Shown: in pieces, positions 34,005-43,715 of the stretch | Layout of the letters: every line of letters begins with the position of its first letter | Numbering within the stretch: the first letter of the stretch is position 1 | DNA from: Devosia sp. | GTDB lineage: Bacteria; Pseudomonadota; Alphaproteobacteria; Rhizobiales; Devosiaceae | Length of the DNA stretch: 64,000 bases | Assembly (NCBI RefSeq): GCF_025809055.1 | Contig: NZ_CP075529.1 | Span: 1,178,001 to 1,242,000 of the forward strand | Direction: 5' to 3' | Program-made: the position numbers and the translations under genes | Notes under the pieces: model-generated | The model's database searches: none | What the model saw: only the letters and a program-made list of their open reading frames with translations | Told to the model about the DNA's origin: nothing

Positions 34005-34139
34005 TTAACGGCCATTCACCTTGTGCGACCGGTAGCCATGATCGCGCTCGAACTGGGCGATGTAGCGCTCAGCCTGGCGGGTGCGACCATCAACGATGGC
34101 ATCGACCGCCCGCTGAAAGATATTCCTGTTCTTGTCCAT
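34005..34139 (-). CDS. Micro-protein (44 aa), paralogue of its neighbour
   Basis: The chain starts MDKNRNIFQRAVDAIVDGRT, continues RQAERYIAQFERDHGYRSHK and ends VNGR. GGAG lies seven bases before the ATG at 34139. An open frame continues upstream to 34229 but is not preceded by a good site. The ungapped match to the 43-residue neighbour in the first 25 positions suggests duplication. It diverges from pepP and could share a transcript with the downstream micro-gene (119-base gap). Confidence 0.68.
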   Translation of the reverse strand: MDKNRNIFQRAVDAIVDGRTRQAERYIAQFERDHGYRSHKVNGR

Positions 34140-34259
34140 TTTGCGTCTCCTGTTCCTGACCCATAAGATAGGATCATCCAGCGCGCGAACCAGCGCCAAT
34201 TGATCACGCCAGCCATGCCAAAACTGCATTGCTAAGAATGCAGCGCGTCAGGACGATTT

Positions 34260-36083
34260 ATGACCAAAACAGCCTTTGAACCCGCCAAATTCCAGAGCTT
34301 TGACGAAAAGTCCGACCCCGGCCAGGTCGCGCCACGCCTCAAATCGCTGAGATCTGCCATGCGCTCAGCGCAAGTCGATGCCTTTCTCATTCCGCGTGCC
34401 GACGCTCATCGCGGCGAGTCGGTACCGGCCAGCGAAGCGCGCCTGGCCTATGTCACCGGCTTTACCGGCTCGGCCGGCCTGGCCGTGATCGGCACCGGCT
34501 CGGCGGGCCTGTTCATCGACAGCCGCTACACCCTGCAGGCGCCGGCGCAGACCGACACCACGCTGATCACCGTGCACGAGGTCAATCAGGGTGGCATCAG
34601 CCCGGATGTGAAGCTTTATGTGCCCAAGGGCGGCAGGCTGGCCTATGACCCCTGGCTGCATACGCCCGGCGAGGTGCGCGACCTGACCGACAAGCTGGCG
34701 GGTCATGCCGAGGTCGTGCCGCACGCCAATCTCGTCGACGCCATCTGGACCGACCGGCCCGCCGCCCCGGTGAGCCCGATCGAGTTTCTCGGACACAACC
34801 GTTCCGGCCGGACCACCGAGGACAAGATCGGCTATCTGCGCGACGTTCTCGATGCCGAGGACGCCGATGCGGTGGTGTTCACCCTGCCCGAATCCATCTG
34901 CTGGCTGTTCAACATGCGCGGGCGCGACGTGCCCAATACCCCCTTCGTGCTGGGCTTTGCCATCGTGCCGAAAACGGGCCTGCCGACGCTGTTCCTGGAC
35001 GACGCCAAGATCACCCCCGACCTGAAGCGCGCGCTCGATGGCCTGGCGGAGATTGCCCCCGGCAGCACGCTGGCTTCGGCACTGGAGGCGCTTGGCGGCA
35101 AGGGCCAGGCGGTTATCGTCGATCCGCAATCAGCTCCGGCCGCAATTGCCGAAACCCTGCGCGGCAAAGGCGCTCGCGTCATCGAAAAACGCGACCCGGT
35201 GCTGGGGCCCAAATCCCGCAAGAACGCGGTCGAACTGGCCGGGATGCGCGAAGCCCACAAGCTCGACGGCGTGGCACTGGCCAAGTTCCTCCACTGGTTC
35301 GACGGCGCAGCGCCAGGGGGCGAACTGACCGAAATCGGCATCGTGACGGCACTGGAATCGTTCCGGCGCGAGGAGGACAGCTGTGTCGACGCCAGTTTCG
35401 ACACCATTTCCGGCGCGGGGCCGAACGGGGCCATTGTCCATTACCGCGTCACCAGCAAGACCGACCGCAAGCTCCATGCGGGCGAACTCATGCTGGTCGA
35501 TAGCGGCGCGCAATATCTGTCGGGCACGACGGATATCACCCGGACCCTCTATACCGGCGCCGCGAGCGCCGAGCAGAAGGACCGCTATACCCGCGTGCTC
35601 AAGGGCATGATCGCCATTTCGACGGCCCGTTTTCCACTGGGCACAACCGGCGCGCAGATCGACGCGCTGGCCCGGCAGTTTCTCTGGCAGGCGGGCGTGA
35701 CCTACAATCACGGCACCGGTCACGGCGTCGGCGCGTTCCTGGGTGTCCACGAGGGTCCGGTGGGGATCGCGCCGCGCTACACCGTGCCGCTCGAAGCGGG
35801 CAATGTGCTGTCCAATGAACCTGGCTATTACAAGACCGGCGAATATGGCATCCGCATTGAAAACCTGATCGTGGTGCGGGAGGCCGAGGGCTTCCCTGGC
35901 TATCTCGATTTCGAAACGCTGACCCTGGCGCCAATCGACACGCGGCTGATTGAGCGGAGCCTGATGACCCAGGCGGAAATTGATTGGCTCAACGAATTCC
36001 ACGCGCGGGTGTGGACCGAAGTCGGTCCGCTGGTTTCCGGAGAGGTCAAAGCCTGGCTGCAGCAGGCCACGGCCGCACTCTGA
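34260..36083 (+). CDS. pepP: Xaa-Pro aminopeptidase (aminopeptidase P family)
   Basis: 607 residues, the long three-domain form: two creatinase-N-like domains and a C-terminal pita-bread metalloprotease. Metal ligands are the aspartates in DSGAQYLSGTTDITRT, the histidine in GTGHGVGAFLGVHEGP, and glutamates in NEPGYY and IRIENL. It removes N-terminal residues preceding proline. Length matches the cytosolic eukaryotic-like APP1 type rather than E. coli PepP. Confidence 0.92.
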   Translation: MTKTAFEPAKFQSFDEKSDPGQVAPRLKSLRSAMRSAQVDAFLIPRADAHRGESVPASEARLAYVTGFTGSAGLAVIGTGSAGLFIDSRYTLQAPAQTDTTLITVHEVNQGGISPDVKLYVPKGGRLAYDPWLHTPGEVRDLTDKLAGHAEVVPHANLVDAIWTDRPAAPVSPIEFLGHNRSGRTTEDKIGYLRDVLDAEDADAVVFTLPESICWLFNMRGRDVPNTPFVLGFAIVPKTGLPTLFLDDAKITPDLKRALDGLAEIAPGSTLASALEALGGKGQAVIVDPQSAPAAIAETLRGKGARVIEKRDPVLGPKSRKNAVELAGMREAHKLDGVALAKFLHWFDGAAPGGELTEIGIVTALESFRREEDSCVDASFDTISGAGPNGAIVHYRVTSKTDRKLHAGELMLVDSGAQYLSGTTDITRTLYTGAASAEQKDRYTRVLKGMIAISTARFPLGTTGAQIDALARQFLWQAGVTYNHGTGHGVGAFLGVHEGPVGIAPRYTVPLEAGNVLSNEPGYYKTGEYGIRIENLIVVREAEGFPGYLDFETLTLAPIDTRLIERSLMTQAEIDWLNEFHARVWTEVGPLVSGEVKAWLQQATAAL

Positions 36084-36095
36084 GGCAAGCCGCAA

Positions 36096-36138
36096 CAATG
36101 GCCGCACCCAAAAATGGGAGCGGCCATTGTTCAGTTTT
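36096..36138. terminator. Bidirectional terminator between pepP and the secreted protein gene
   Basis: CAATGGCCGC and GCGGCCATTG form a 10-bp outer stem with an inner CCCA/TGGG stem. Rightward it is followed by TTCAGTTTTC. It lies 13 bases after pepP. Confidence 0.65.
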
Positions 36139-36156
36139 CAGAATCGCTTGGGCTGA

Positions 36157-37434
36157 TCAGTTGAACCAGACGATAAAGTTCGGCCAGTTGTCGCCAAAGA
36201 CCGCGTTGCCGGCGGCAAAGCTGTCTTCGTCGGCGACGGCCCCATCGCGCAGGAAGGGCAAGGCCCCCTGCCCGGTGAACAGCATGACCAGATCGGTCTC
36301 GGTCGCCGTTTCGAAATAGGCCTTGAGGCTGAAACCCTGCTCGAAGCGCCAATGCGGGATCAGCAGTTCGCCATCGAGGATCAGATCGACCGTATCCAGC
36401 GTCTCCATCCAGGCGTCGACCACCTCCTGGGTGACCGCATGGTCTGGCACGATCGAGGTCTGGCCCGGCGAGGGGACGAGTTCGCGATTGTCGTCTGTTT
36501 CCAGTTGAATGGCCGCCCAGTTCTGGCGGGACAATTCCGTCACCGCCTTCATGCGCCCGAGCACGCCGGCCAGCCGCTCGCTGTCGGTCACCGGGAAGTC
36601 GGCGGTGTGAATGGCCGCAACCATGTCGGCGATGAAGGCATCACTGTCGCGATCCATCATCAGTGTGCCAGAGCCACGGGCATGATCCTGCATAGGCAGG
36701 TCGGCCTCGGGGAAAATCCGATGCATGGCCGCCTCGAAGAACTGGCTGAAATCGTGCGCCAGCAGGAAATCGAAGGGAATGGCCGTGACCTGGCTATAGC
36801 CGGCAAACCAGATTGCATCGGCCCGGTCGAAACCCACCGTGGTATCCGGGAGGGCCGCTTCGCCTTTGGTCTTGGTCTTGCCGGACGGCACCGGCGCATC
36901 GAAGGCGTCGAGGTCCCGCAGCAGCGCGGCCAGTGTTTCGGATTCGCCGAGCAGGCCGTCACCATCGAGGTCGATGCGCACGCGCAGCGGATCAATGGTC
37001 AGCACATATTCGCCGCCAACGGCCGCAACATCGAAGGCGGAGCGGGCCCTATCGAGGCCGGCGACAAACTCTTCGAGAATAGTGCGCAGCCCCTCATAGG
37101 TCAGCGGCTCCGGATCGGGATTGGCAGGTCTGTTGGGGGAGGTATCGGACTCCATGCCAAGCAGGAAAGCGGCGGCCGGCGTGCTCGGAGCGATGGCACC
37201 GTGGCGATAGAGCGCCTGCGCCAGGCTTTCGTAGCTGGAGATGGTTTCGATGAGCCCGAGACCGAAGCACGCCTCGGCCCGCAACTGGTCGCACCTGTCG
37301 CTATAATATTGACGCTCGGCCACGGCGCCGCCTGAATAGAGCAGATCGGGCAAGCGATCGCCCGCTTCATCGGCCTGCACGAGGCCGGGCGCCACAAGCA
37401 GCGCGGCAAGCGCCGCCAGATAAGATGCCTTCAT
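36157..37434 (-). CDS. Hypothetical secreted protein with an EF-hand-like loop (425 aa)
   Basis: A signal peptide (MKASYLAALAALLVAPGLVQA) is followed by a mature protein with no family I can name. Around residue 155 it has DLDGDGLLGESE, which fits the DxDxDGxxxxxE calcium-binding loop. The protein also carries a conserved-looking FDRADAIWFAGYSQVTAIPFDFLLAHDF block (residues about 205-232). GGGAGAG lies before the ATG. It is 18 bases upstream of... and read in the same direction as ligA, but ligA is upstream of it in transcription, so it may be co-transcribed with ligA. Confidence 0.65.
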   Translation of the reverse strand: MKASYLAALAALLVAPGLVQADEAGDRLPDLLYSGGAVAERQYYSDRCDQLRAEACFGLGLIETISSYESLAQALYRHGAIAPSTPAAAFLLGMESDTSPNRPANPDPEPLTYEGLRTILEEFVAGLDRARSAFDVAAVGGEYVLTIDPLRVRIDLDGDGLLGESETLAALLRDLDAFDAPVPSGKTKTKGEAALPDTTVGFDRADAIWFAGYSQVTAIPFDFLLAHDFSQFFEAAMHRIFPEADLPMQDHARGSGTLMMDRDSDAFIADMVAAIHTADFPVTDSERLAGVLGRMKAVTELSRQNWAAIQLETDDNRELVPSPGQTSIVPDHAVTQEVVDAWMETLDTVDLILDGELLIPHWRFEQGFSLKAYFETATETDLVMLFTGQGALPFLRDGAVADEDSFAAGNAVFGDNWPNFIVWFN

Positions 37435-37452
37435 TGCTCTCTCCCTCGGCGC

Positions 37453-39663
37453 CTATTTCCCGACGCGCACGAACCACTCGTCTTCGCTGATGACCTCGAC
37501 CCCGAGATCCTGCGCGCTTTTCAGCTTCGACCCCGCGCCCGGACCGGCCACCAGGATGTCGGTCTTGGCCGAAACCGAGCCGGCAACCTTGGCACCAAGC
37601 CGCTCGGCCATAGCCTTGGCTTCCGATCGTGTCATTTTTTCGAGGGAGCCGGTGAAGACCACGGTCTTGCCGGCGACCTGGCTATCGGCGGAGATGGTGA
37701 CCACATAGGGCTTTGGCTGCACCTGAACGAGGAGCGCACGCAGCGCCGCCACATTCTGCGCATTGGAGAAGAAACCGGTCAGCGCATCAACGACGGTGCC
37801 GCCGATGCCGTCGATGGACGGAAACACCGTCATCGGGTCTTCCGCCTCCGCCATTTCGGCACCCACCTCGATGAGGTGTTCAATGGTGCCGAAGTTGCGG
37901 GCCAGTGCTGCCCCGGTTGTCTCACCGATATGGCGGATGCCGAGGGCAAAGATGAAGCGGTCGAGCTCGGGCGTGCGCCGCGCATCGATAGCGGCAAACA
38001 GCTTGTCGAGCCCTTCATAATTGCGGTCCTCGACCGCCCGCACATTCTTACGGGCCTTGCCGCTGGCCGTCTCGCGCGCCCGCGCCTGCTCCTCTCGCCG
38101 CTCGGCCAGTGCCGTCTGCACCTCGGCCCGGCGATCCTTGAGGGTAAAGATATCGGCCGCCGTCTTGACCAGCCCCCTTGTGAAGAACAGCTCGATGTTT
38201 TCAGCGCCCAGGCCTTCGATATCGAGGGCGCCGCGCGACACGAAATGCTTGAGGCTCTCCACCGCCTGGGCCGCGCAGATCAATTCGCCCGTGCAGCGGC
38301 GGCGCGAATCCTCCTTGCCGGTCTTCTCGTTGATTTCCCGCGTCGCGGGCGAACCGCAGACCGGGCAGACATGCGGCATTTCATAGGGTTGCGCATCGGC
38401 CGGACGCTTGTCCTCCAACACGTCGACGATCTGCGGAATGACATCGCCGGCGCGCTGAATACGCACCGTATCGCCAATGCGGATATCCTTGCCGTCGCGA
38501 ATGGGCAGACCGGTGCTGTCTTTGCCGGCAATGTAATCCTCGTTGTGGAGGGTGACATTGACGACGGTGACCCCGCCCACGCTGACCGGGTCGAGCCGGG
38601 CGACGGGGGCCAGCGTGCCGGTGCGGCCCACCTGAATTTCGATGTCGCGGACCTTGGTGGTGGCCTGTTCGGCCGGAAATTTGTGCGCAACGGCCCAGCG
38701 CGGCTCGCCAGTGACAAAGCCCCAGCGGCGCTGCAATTCGAGCTGATCGACCTTGTACACGACGCCATCGATGTCGTAGCCGAGCGAAGAGCGCTGCTCC
38801 TCGATCCGCCGGTAGTGGGCAATCAGCTCCTCGGCTGAAGTCGCCCGCTCCATCAACGGGCTGATGGCAAAACCCCATTCGGCAAATTTCTGAACCGATT
38901 CATATTGGGTTGGGGCCGGATCGGCCGTGGTTTGACCCCAGGCATAGGCAAAGAACCGCAGGTTGCGGCTGGCCGTAACAGACGGGTCCTTCTGCCGCAG
39001 GGAACCGGCGGCGGTATTGCGCGGATTGACGTAGTTCTGCCCGCCTGCTGCCGCCGACCGCTCCTTGAGCGCCTGGAACTCGGCATAGGTCATATAGACT
39101 TCGCCGCGAATTTCGATGACCTCGGGCCAGCCGGACCCCTTGAGGGTCTGCGGAATGTCCGCGATGGTCCGCAGATTGGCGGTGATGTCCTCGCCCACCG
39201 TGCCGTCGCCGCGCGTGGCGCCCTGCACGAAGACGCCGTTTTCGTAGCGCAGCGAGGCCGAGAGGCCATCGATTTTGGGCTCGGCGGTAAAGGCCAGTTC
39301 AAGTCCCTCATCGCGCTGGAAAAACCGGCGGCCCCGCTCGATGAAATCGAGCACATCCGCATCGGTATAGGCCTTGGCCAGGCTCAACATCGGCACGCCA
39401 TGGCGCACCTTGGCAAAGCCTTCCGCGGGCGCCGCGCCGACCTTGCCGGTTGGGCTGTCGTCCCGAACCAATTCGGGGAAGGCCTCTTCGATCTGGGCAT
39501 TGCGCAGCCGCAGCACATCGTAGTCAGCGTCGGAAATCTCCGGCGCGTCCTTCTGGTGATAGGCGGTGTCGGCGGCTGCGATGGCCCCGGCAAGCCGGGC
39601 GAGCTCGATCTCGGCTTCCTCGGCGGTAAGGTCTTCGACGGGCTTTTGGGAAAGGTCGGTCAT
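37453..39663 (-). CDS. ligA: NAD+-dependent DNA ligase
   Basis: 736 residues. The adenylation lysine is in AEPKIDGLSASLRY; the oligonucleotide-binding domain, the four-cysteine zinc finger (CPVCGSP to RRCTGELIC), helix-hairpin-helix motifs and a C-terminal BRCT domain follow in order. It seals nicks during replication and repair. A charged insertion of about 30 residues (AERREEQARARETASGKARK) lies between the zinc finger and the HhH region; I recall similar insertions in rhizobial LigA. Confidence 0.95.
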   Translation of the reverse strand: MTDLSQKPVEDLTAEEAEIELARLAGAIAAADTAYHQKDAPEISDADYDVLRLRNAQIEEAFPELVRDDSPTGKVGAAPAEGFAKVRHGVPMLSLAKAYTDADVLDFIERGRRFFQRDEGLELAFTAEPKIDGLSASLRYENGVFVQGATRGDGTVGEDITANLRTIADIPQTLKGSGWPEVIEIRGEVYMTYAEFQALKERSAAAGGQNYVNPRNTAAGSLRQKDPSVTASRNLRFFAYAWGQTTADPAPTQYESVQKFAEWGFAISPLMERATSAEELIAHYRRIEEQRSSLGYDIDGVVYKVDQLELQRRWGFVTGEPRWAVAHKFPAEQATTKVRDIEIQVGRTGTLAPVARLDPVSVGGVTVVNVTLHNEDYIAGKDSTGLPIRDGKDIRIGDTVRIQRAGDVIPQIVDVLEDKRPADAQPYEMPHVCPVCGSPATREINEKTGKEDSRRRCTGELICAAQAVESLKHFVSRGALDIEGLGAENIELFFTRGLVKTAADIFTLKDRRAEVQTALAERREEQARARETASGKARKNVRAVEDRNYEGLDKLFAAIDARRTPELDRFIFALGIRHIGETTGAALARNFGTIEHLIEVGAEMAEAEDPMTVFPSIDGIGGTVVDALTGFFSNAQNVAALRALLVQVQPKPYVVTISADSQVAGKTVVFTGSLEKMTRSEAKAMAERLGAKVAGSVSAKTDILVAGPGAGSKLKSAQDLGVEVISEDEWFVRVGK

Positions 39664-39689
39664 TGAGTACTCACGAAAACCAAATCGTC

Positions 39690-39787
39690 GTAGACCTCAT
39701 GGTGAGCTTGTCGAACCACGAGGTCGAGCGAGTGGAGGCCTGGATGCCACGACCTCGTCCTTCGACGCGCTCAGGATGAGGTCTACT
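39690..39787. repeat. Long inverted repeat between ligA and recN
   Basis: Arms of about 37 bases, GTAGACCTCATGGTGAGC... and ...GCTCAGGATGAGGTCTAC, with inner CACGAGGTCG and CGACCTCGTCC, can fold into one long imperfect hairpin. A related element is at 46141-46221. Confidence 0.75.
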
Positions 39788-39847
39788 GCGGCTTAGTTGA
39801 CCTTAGGGGATTCCTAGCGACGCGGAAATGACGTTCGGGCCAGCGCG

Positions 39848-41518
39848 TTATCCCACCGCGCTCAGCAGTTTCTTGGCAGCAGCGCGCGCCTCGGCGGTGA
39901 TTTCGGCGCCGGACAGCATGCGGGCCACTTCTTCCTGCCGGGCCTGTTTGTCGAGCGGGCGCACATGGGTTCTGACGAAGGCCCCCTCCTCCACCATCTG
40001 CTTTTCGATCAGCAGGTGCCGGCCGGCCACGGCGGCGACCTGCGGGGCATGAGTGACGGTCAGCACCTGCACCCGCTCGGCGAGCAGGCCGAGCCTGCGA
40101 CCGATGGCGTCGGCGACCGCGCCGCCAACACCGGTGTCGATCTCGTCGAAGACCAGGACCGGTGCCGAGCCACGATCGGCCAGGACGACCTTGAGGGCCA
40201 GGAGGAACCGGCTGAGCTCGCCGCCCGAGGCAACCTTGAGCAAGGGCCCGGCCGCCGTGCCCGGATTGGTCTGGACGTGAAAGGCGATCTGGTCGAACCC
40301 GGTGGCCGCGACGCGCTCGCCATCGACCTGGTGATCGACGATGAAGCGGGCTGCGCCGAGCTTGAGGTCCGGCAATTCAGCTTCGACGGCCTTGCTCAAG
40401 GCCTTCGCGGCCTTCCGGCGTCCCGCCGACAGCGCCTCGGCAGCCTCGCGGTAGCGGGCGCGCGCCGTTGCCTCTTCGGCCTCCAGGCCCTTGAGCCGCG
40501 ATTCGCCGCTTTGCAGGGTATCGAGATCCACCTGGTATTTTTCGACCACGACAAGGAGCCCATCGCAATCGGTCTGATGCTTTCGGGCTGCAGCCCGGAG
40601 GGCGAAGAGCCGCTCCTCGACCGCATCGAGTTCACCCGGATCGAAGGCCATCTCCCGCTTGATGTCCTCAAGCGCCTCGGTGGTGCGATCAAGGGTGACG
40701 AGAGACGCGTCGATCGCATCGACGATCGGCTGGAACAGCGTCGCGCCGCCGTCGATCTTGCGCATCAGCCGCCGCATGAGACCGGCAAGCGCCGGACTGG
40801 GTGCATTGGGGCCGTTGAGGATGTCGTCGATTTCGACAACATCGGAGGCCGCCTTTTCCGCTTGCTGCAATTGCTGCCGGCGTTCGGCAAGCTCTTCCTC
40901 TTCGCCGGCCACCGGCGCAAGCTTGCTCAATTCCTCGACGGTGTGGCGGGCATAGTCCTCGGCGGCGAGCGCCGTGGCCACCAGTTCGCGCTGTTCGGCA
41001 ACCGCCTGCTGCGCCTCGACCAGTACGGCCCAGCACTCGCGCAGCGTGGCCGCTTCGCCGGTCAGCTCTCCAAAGGCGTCTAGCGAGGCGCGATGGGTCG
41101 CGGTATCGACGAGGGCCCTGTCATCGTGCTGGCCGTGGATTTCGACCACCTGGCTGCCCACTTTTTGCAGAAGGCTCGCCGAGACCGGCTGGTCATTGAT
41201 GAAGGCGCGGGTGCGACCATCGGCGAACTGCACGCGGCGCAGGATGACGTCCTCGTCATCGGGAATGGCATTGTCGCGCAAGAGGGCACGCGCCGGATGA
41301 TCGGCCGGCAATTCAAGCACAGCCACCACCTGGCCACTGTCCTGCCCCTGCCGCACCAGGGACGTATCGCCCCGGCCTCCCAGGGCCAGGGTCAAGGCGT
41401 CGAGCAGGATGGACTTGCCGGCGCCGGTTTCGCCGGTCAGCACGGTCATGCCGGGCCCCAGCGCCAGGTCGAGCTGATCGATTAGAACGATGTTACGGAC
41501 GGACAGCGCGTTGAGCAT
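39848..41518 (-). CDS. recN: DNA repair protein RecN
   Basis: 556 residues from the ATG at 41518 (MLNALSVRN). Walker A is GETGAGKS, the ABC signature SGGELSRFLLAL and Walker B VLVFDEIDTGVGG; the middle is a coiled coil, as in SMC-like RecN. It acts in double-strand break repair. A frame from 41599 adds 27 residues unlike RecN. It follows bamD after a terminator. Confidence 0.95.
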   Translation of the reverse strand: MLNALSVRNIVLIDQLDLALGPGMTVLTGETGAGKSILLDALTLALGGRGDTSLVRQGQDSGQVVAVLELPADHPARALLRDNAIPDDEDVILRRVQFADGRTRAFINDQPVSASLLQKVGSQVVEIHGQHDDRALVDTATHRASLDAFGELTGEAATLRECWAVLVEAQQAVAEQRELVATALAAEDYARHTVEELSKLAPVAGEEEELAERRQQLQQAEKAASDVVEIDDILNGPNAPSPALAGLMRRLMRKIDGGATLFQPIVDAIDASLVTLDRTTEALEDIKREMAFDPGELDAVEERLFALRAAARKHQTDCDGLLVVVEKYQVDLDTLQSGESRLKGLEAEEATARARYREAAEALSAGRRKAAKALSKAVEAELPDLKLGAARFIVDHQVDGERVAATGFDQIAFHVQTNPGTAAGPLLKVASGGELSRFLLALKVVLADRGSAPVLVFDEIDTGVGGAVADAIGRRLGLLAERVQVLTVTHAPQVAAVAGRHLLIEKQMVEEGAFVRTHVRPLDKQARQEEVARMLSGAEITAEARAAAKKLLSAVG

Positions 41519-41658
41519 GCGCGGAATTCCCGATTTGGATCGATGCTTGTCTATAGCACCTGTCGCCCGGACCGACGGATCGGCCTGGGCCCCGTCCACA
41601 GCTTAACTGGCCGGATCGGGATGGGAGCGATGATAGCAAAGTAGAACAAAATGGCAAC

Positions 41659-41689
41659 AAAAAAGAAGGGGCCCCTTGCGGGACCCCTT
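41659..41689 (-). terminator. Intrinsic terminator of bamD
   Basis: Ten base pairs (AAGGGGTCCC with GGGGCCCCTT, one G-T) closed by a GCAA tetraloop and followed, read leftward, by CTTTTTT. It is 22 bases after the bamD stop codon. Confidence 0.9.
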
Positions 41690-41711
41690 GGTTCACTGCC
41701 ATGCGATCCGG

Positions 41712-42566
41712 TCAGGACCGGTGCGCGGCCAGCCAGCTTCCCGAATTGAGGTTCGGGGCCAGGCCCTGCTTGCCCAGAAGTTCGAAGGCGCGCTGATACC
41801 ATACGCTGGACGAATAGTTGTGACCGAGGACAGCGGCGGCCGAGGTGGCTTCACTGGTCAGGCCGAGGATCAGATAGGTCTCGGTCAGACGATAGAGCGC
41901 TTCCTCGATATGGGTCGAGGTCTGCCACTTTTCCACCACTTCGCGGAAGCGGTTGATGGCGGCGGCATACTGGCCATTGCCCTGATAGTAGCGGCCCACG
42001 GACATTTCCTTGCCGGCCAGCTGGTCATAGGCCACCAGGAGCTTGTCCTTGGCGTCCTTGGCGTGTTCGGACTGCGGATAGTTGTTGATCAGCAGGGTAT
42101 AGGTGTCGATCGCATCGCGCGACAATTGCTGATCGCGGGTGATGTCTTTGATCTGGGCGAAATAGGCCGTGCCCTTGAGCCACAGCACATAGGCGGTTTC
42201 CGAGCTGCGCGGATAGAGCGCCAGGAACCGGTCGGCCGACAGAATTGCTTCTTCGAGCTTGCCGCCGCGATAATTGGCATAGACCTGCATGAGCTTGCCC
42301 TTTTCGGCCAGCGGATCACGCGGGTGCTGGCGCTCGAGCTGCTCAAGCTTCTTGATGGCGGTCTGGTAATACTGGCGGTCCATGTCGTCCAGCGCACCCT
42401 GGTAAAGGGAGGCGGCCGGCACGATGGGCTCTTCCTTGAGCTTTGGCGGGCCAAACCAGCCGCTGCCTGCGCAGGCGGTCAGCACGGTGGCGAAAAGGCC
42501 AATTACGGCAATCCGGACTGCCTGGCGGGAATACTGGATCACAACGTCAAGGTTCACGAACAGCAC
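41712..42566 (-). CDS. bamD: Outer membrane assembly lipoprotein BamD
   Basis: 284 residues with a lipobox LTAC near residue 32 and five TPR-like repeats beginning SLYQGALDDMDRQYYQTAI. BamD is the essential lipoprotein partner of BamA in beta-barrel insertion. The start codon is uncertain: the frame opens with GTG at 42566, and in-frame GTGs at 42557 and 42542 are alternatives; none has a clear ribosome-binding site. Confidence 0.92.
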   Translation of the reverse strand: MLFVNLDVVIQYSRQAVRIAVIGLFATVLTACAGSGWFGPPKLKEEPIVPAASLYQGALDDMDRQYYQTAIKKLEQLERQHPRDPLAEKGKLMQVYANYRGGKLEEAILSADRFLALYPRSSETAYVLWLKGTAYFAQIKDITRDQQLSRDAIDTYTLLINNYPQSEHAKDAKDKLLVAYDQLAGKEMSVGRYYQGNGQYAAAINRFREVVEKWQTSTHIEEALYRLTETYLILGLTSEATSAAAVLGHNYSSSVWYQRAFELLGKQGLAPNLNSGSWLAAHRS

Positions 42567-42647
42567 CGATCTTAGTTCTACCGCAAAGTTGCGGGGTAGT
42601 TTTCAATTGGATCAAAACTGTGGCCAAGCGTGCCCCGATCCAGAGGA

Positions 42648-43604
42648 TCAGCGCACGGACCGCAGATAGTGATTGACCTCAAGACCCGCAGGCTGGTCAT
42701 CGAAAGCCTCGAATTCCAGCGGCAGATCTTCTGCCCCGACTATTTCATAGTTGGCGTCGCTGGAAAAGAGACCCGAAAGCACATGGGCGTTAAGGGCATG
42801 GCCACCCTTGTAGGACCGGAACTTGCCCCAGATGGGCAAGCCGCCCAGGGACAGATCGCCGATGGCATCGAGCAGCTTGTGGCGGACGAACTCGTCTTCG
42901 TAGCGCAGACCACCCGGATTGAGGATGCGATCCTCATGCAGGGTGATGGAATTGTCGAGGCTGGAGCCGAGCGCATAGCCGGCCTGGCGCAGGATCTTGG
43001 CATCGCGGACAAAACCGAAGGTCCGGGCGCGCGAGACGTCTTCGAAATAGCGACGGGGCGTCCAGTCGAACATCATGCGCTGCCGGCCGATGACCTTTGA
43101 GTCGAAATCGATCTCGAGGTCCAGGGCGCGGCCGTTATAGGGCTCGAGCGCCGCAAAGGCGTCATTGTTACGCACGGTCACCGAGCGCAGAATCTTGAGG
43201 AATTTCTTGGGCGCCGGCTGCGTTTCGAGGCCGACTTCCAGAATGGCGACGGCGAAGGGATAGGCGCTGCCATCCATGATCGGACATTCGGCGGCATCGA
43301 GGGTGATCAGCGCATTGTCGACGCCCATGCCGCTGAGGGCCGAGGTCACGTGCTCGATGGTCGCGGCGCTGACACTGCCGCCAAGGTCGAGCGTGGTGCA
43401 CAGCGTGGTGCGGCTGACGCGGGAAAAGTGCACCGAAACCGGCTCGGTATAGGTGCCATTGCCCAGATCGCGGCGGATTAGGAAGCCCTTGTCCGGGGCC
43501 GCAGGCCCGATGACCAGGGTAACAGGCTGGGCACTGTGCACCCCATAGCCGGCAAAGCTGATCTCACCGGCAAGGGTGCGCTGGCGCGTCGATAGTTTGT
43601 TCAT
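42648..43604 (-). CDS. lpxC: UDP-3-O-acyl-N-acetylglucosamine deacetylase
   Basis: 318 residues. The zinc/catalytic motif HKLLDAIGDL is intact, and the N-terminal QRTLAGEISFAGYGVHS is typical. It makes the first committed step of lipid A synthesis. It stands after ftsZ, as in other Hyphomicrobiales, separated by a strong terminator. Confidence 0.95.
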   Translation of the reverse strand: MNKLSTRQRTLAGEISFAGYGVHSAQPVTLVIGPAAPDKGFLIRRDLGNGTYTEPVSVHFSRVSRTTLCTTLDLGGSVSAATIEHVTSALSGMGVDNALITLDAAECPIMDGSAYPFAVAILEVGLETQPAPKKFLKILRSVTVRNNDAFAALEPYNGRALDLEIDFDSKVIGRQRMMFDWTPRRYFEDVSRARTFGFVRDAKILRQAGYALGSSLDNSITLHEDRILNPGGLRYEDEFVRHKLLDAIGDLSLGGLPIWGKFRSYKGGHALNAHVLSGLFSSDANYEIVGAEDLPLEFEAFDDQPAGLEVNHYLRSVR

Positions 43605-43654
43605 CAGACAACAATACTCCGGACGAGCCCCGCACGCTCACGAAACTGTTAGCG

Positions 43655-43686
43655 AAAAAAAGCTCGGTGCGGAAGCCGCACCGAGC
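43655..43686 (-). terminator. Intrinsic terminator of ftsZ
   Basis: GCTCGGTGCGG and CCGCACCGAGC form an 11-bp stem with a three-base loop, followed read leftward by TTTTTTT. It ends the ftsZ transcript 30 bases after its stop codon. Confidence 0.92.
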
Positions 43687-43715
43687 GAGGTTTTATCGGA
43701 AAGATTGACCGGGGC

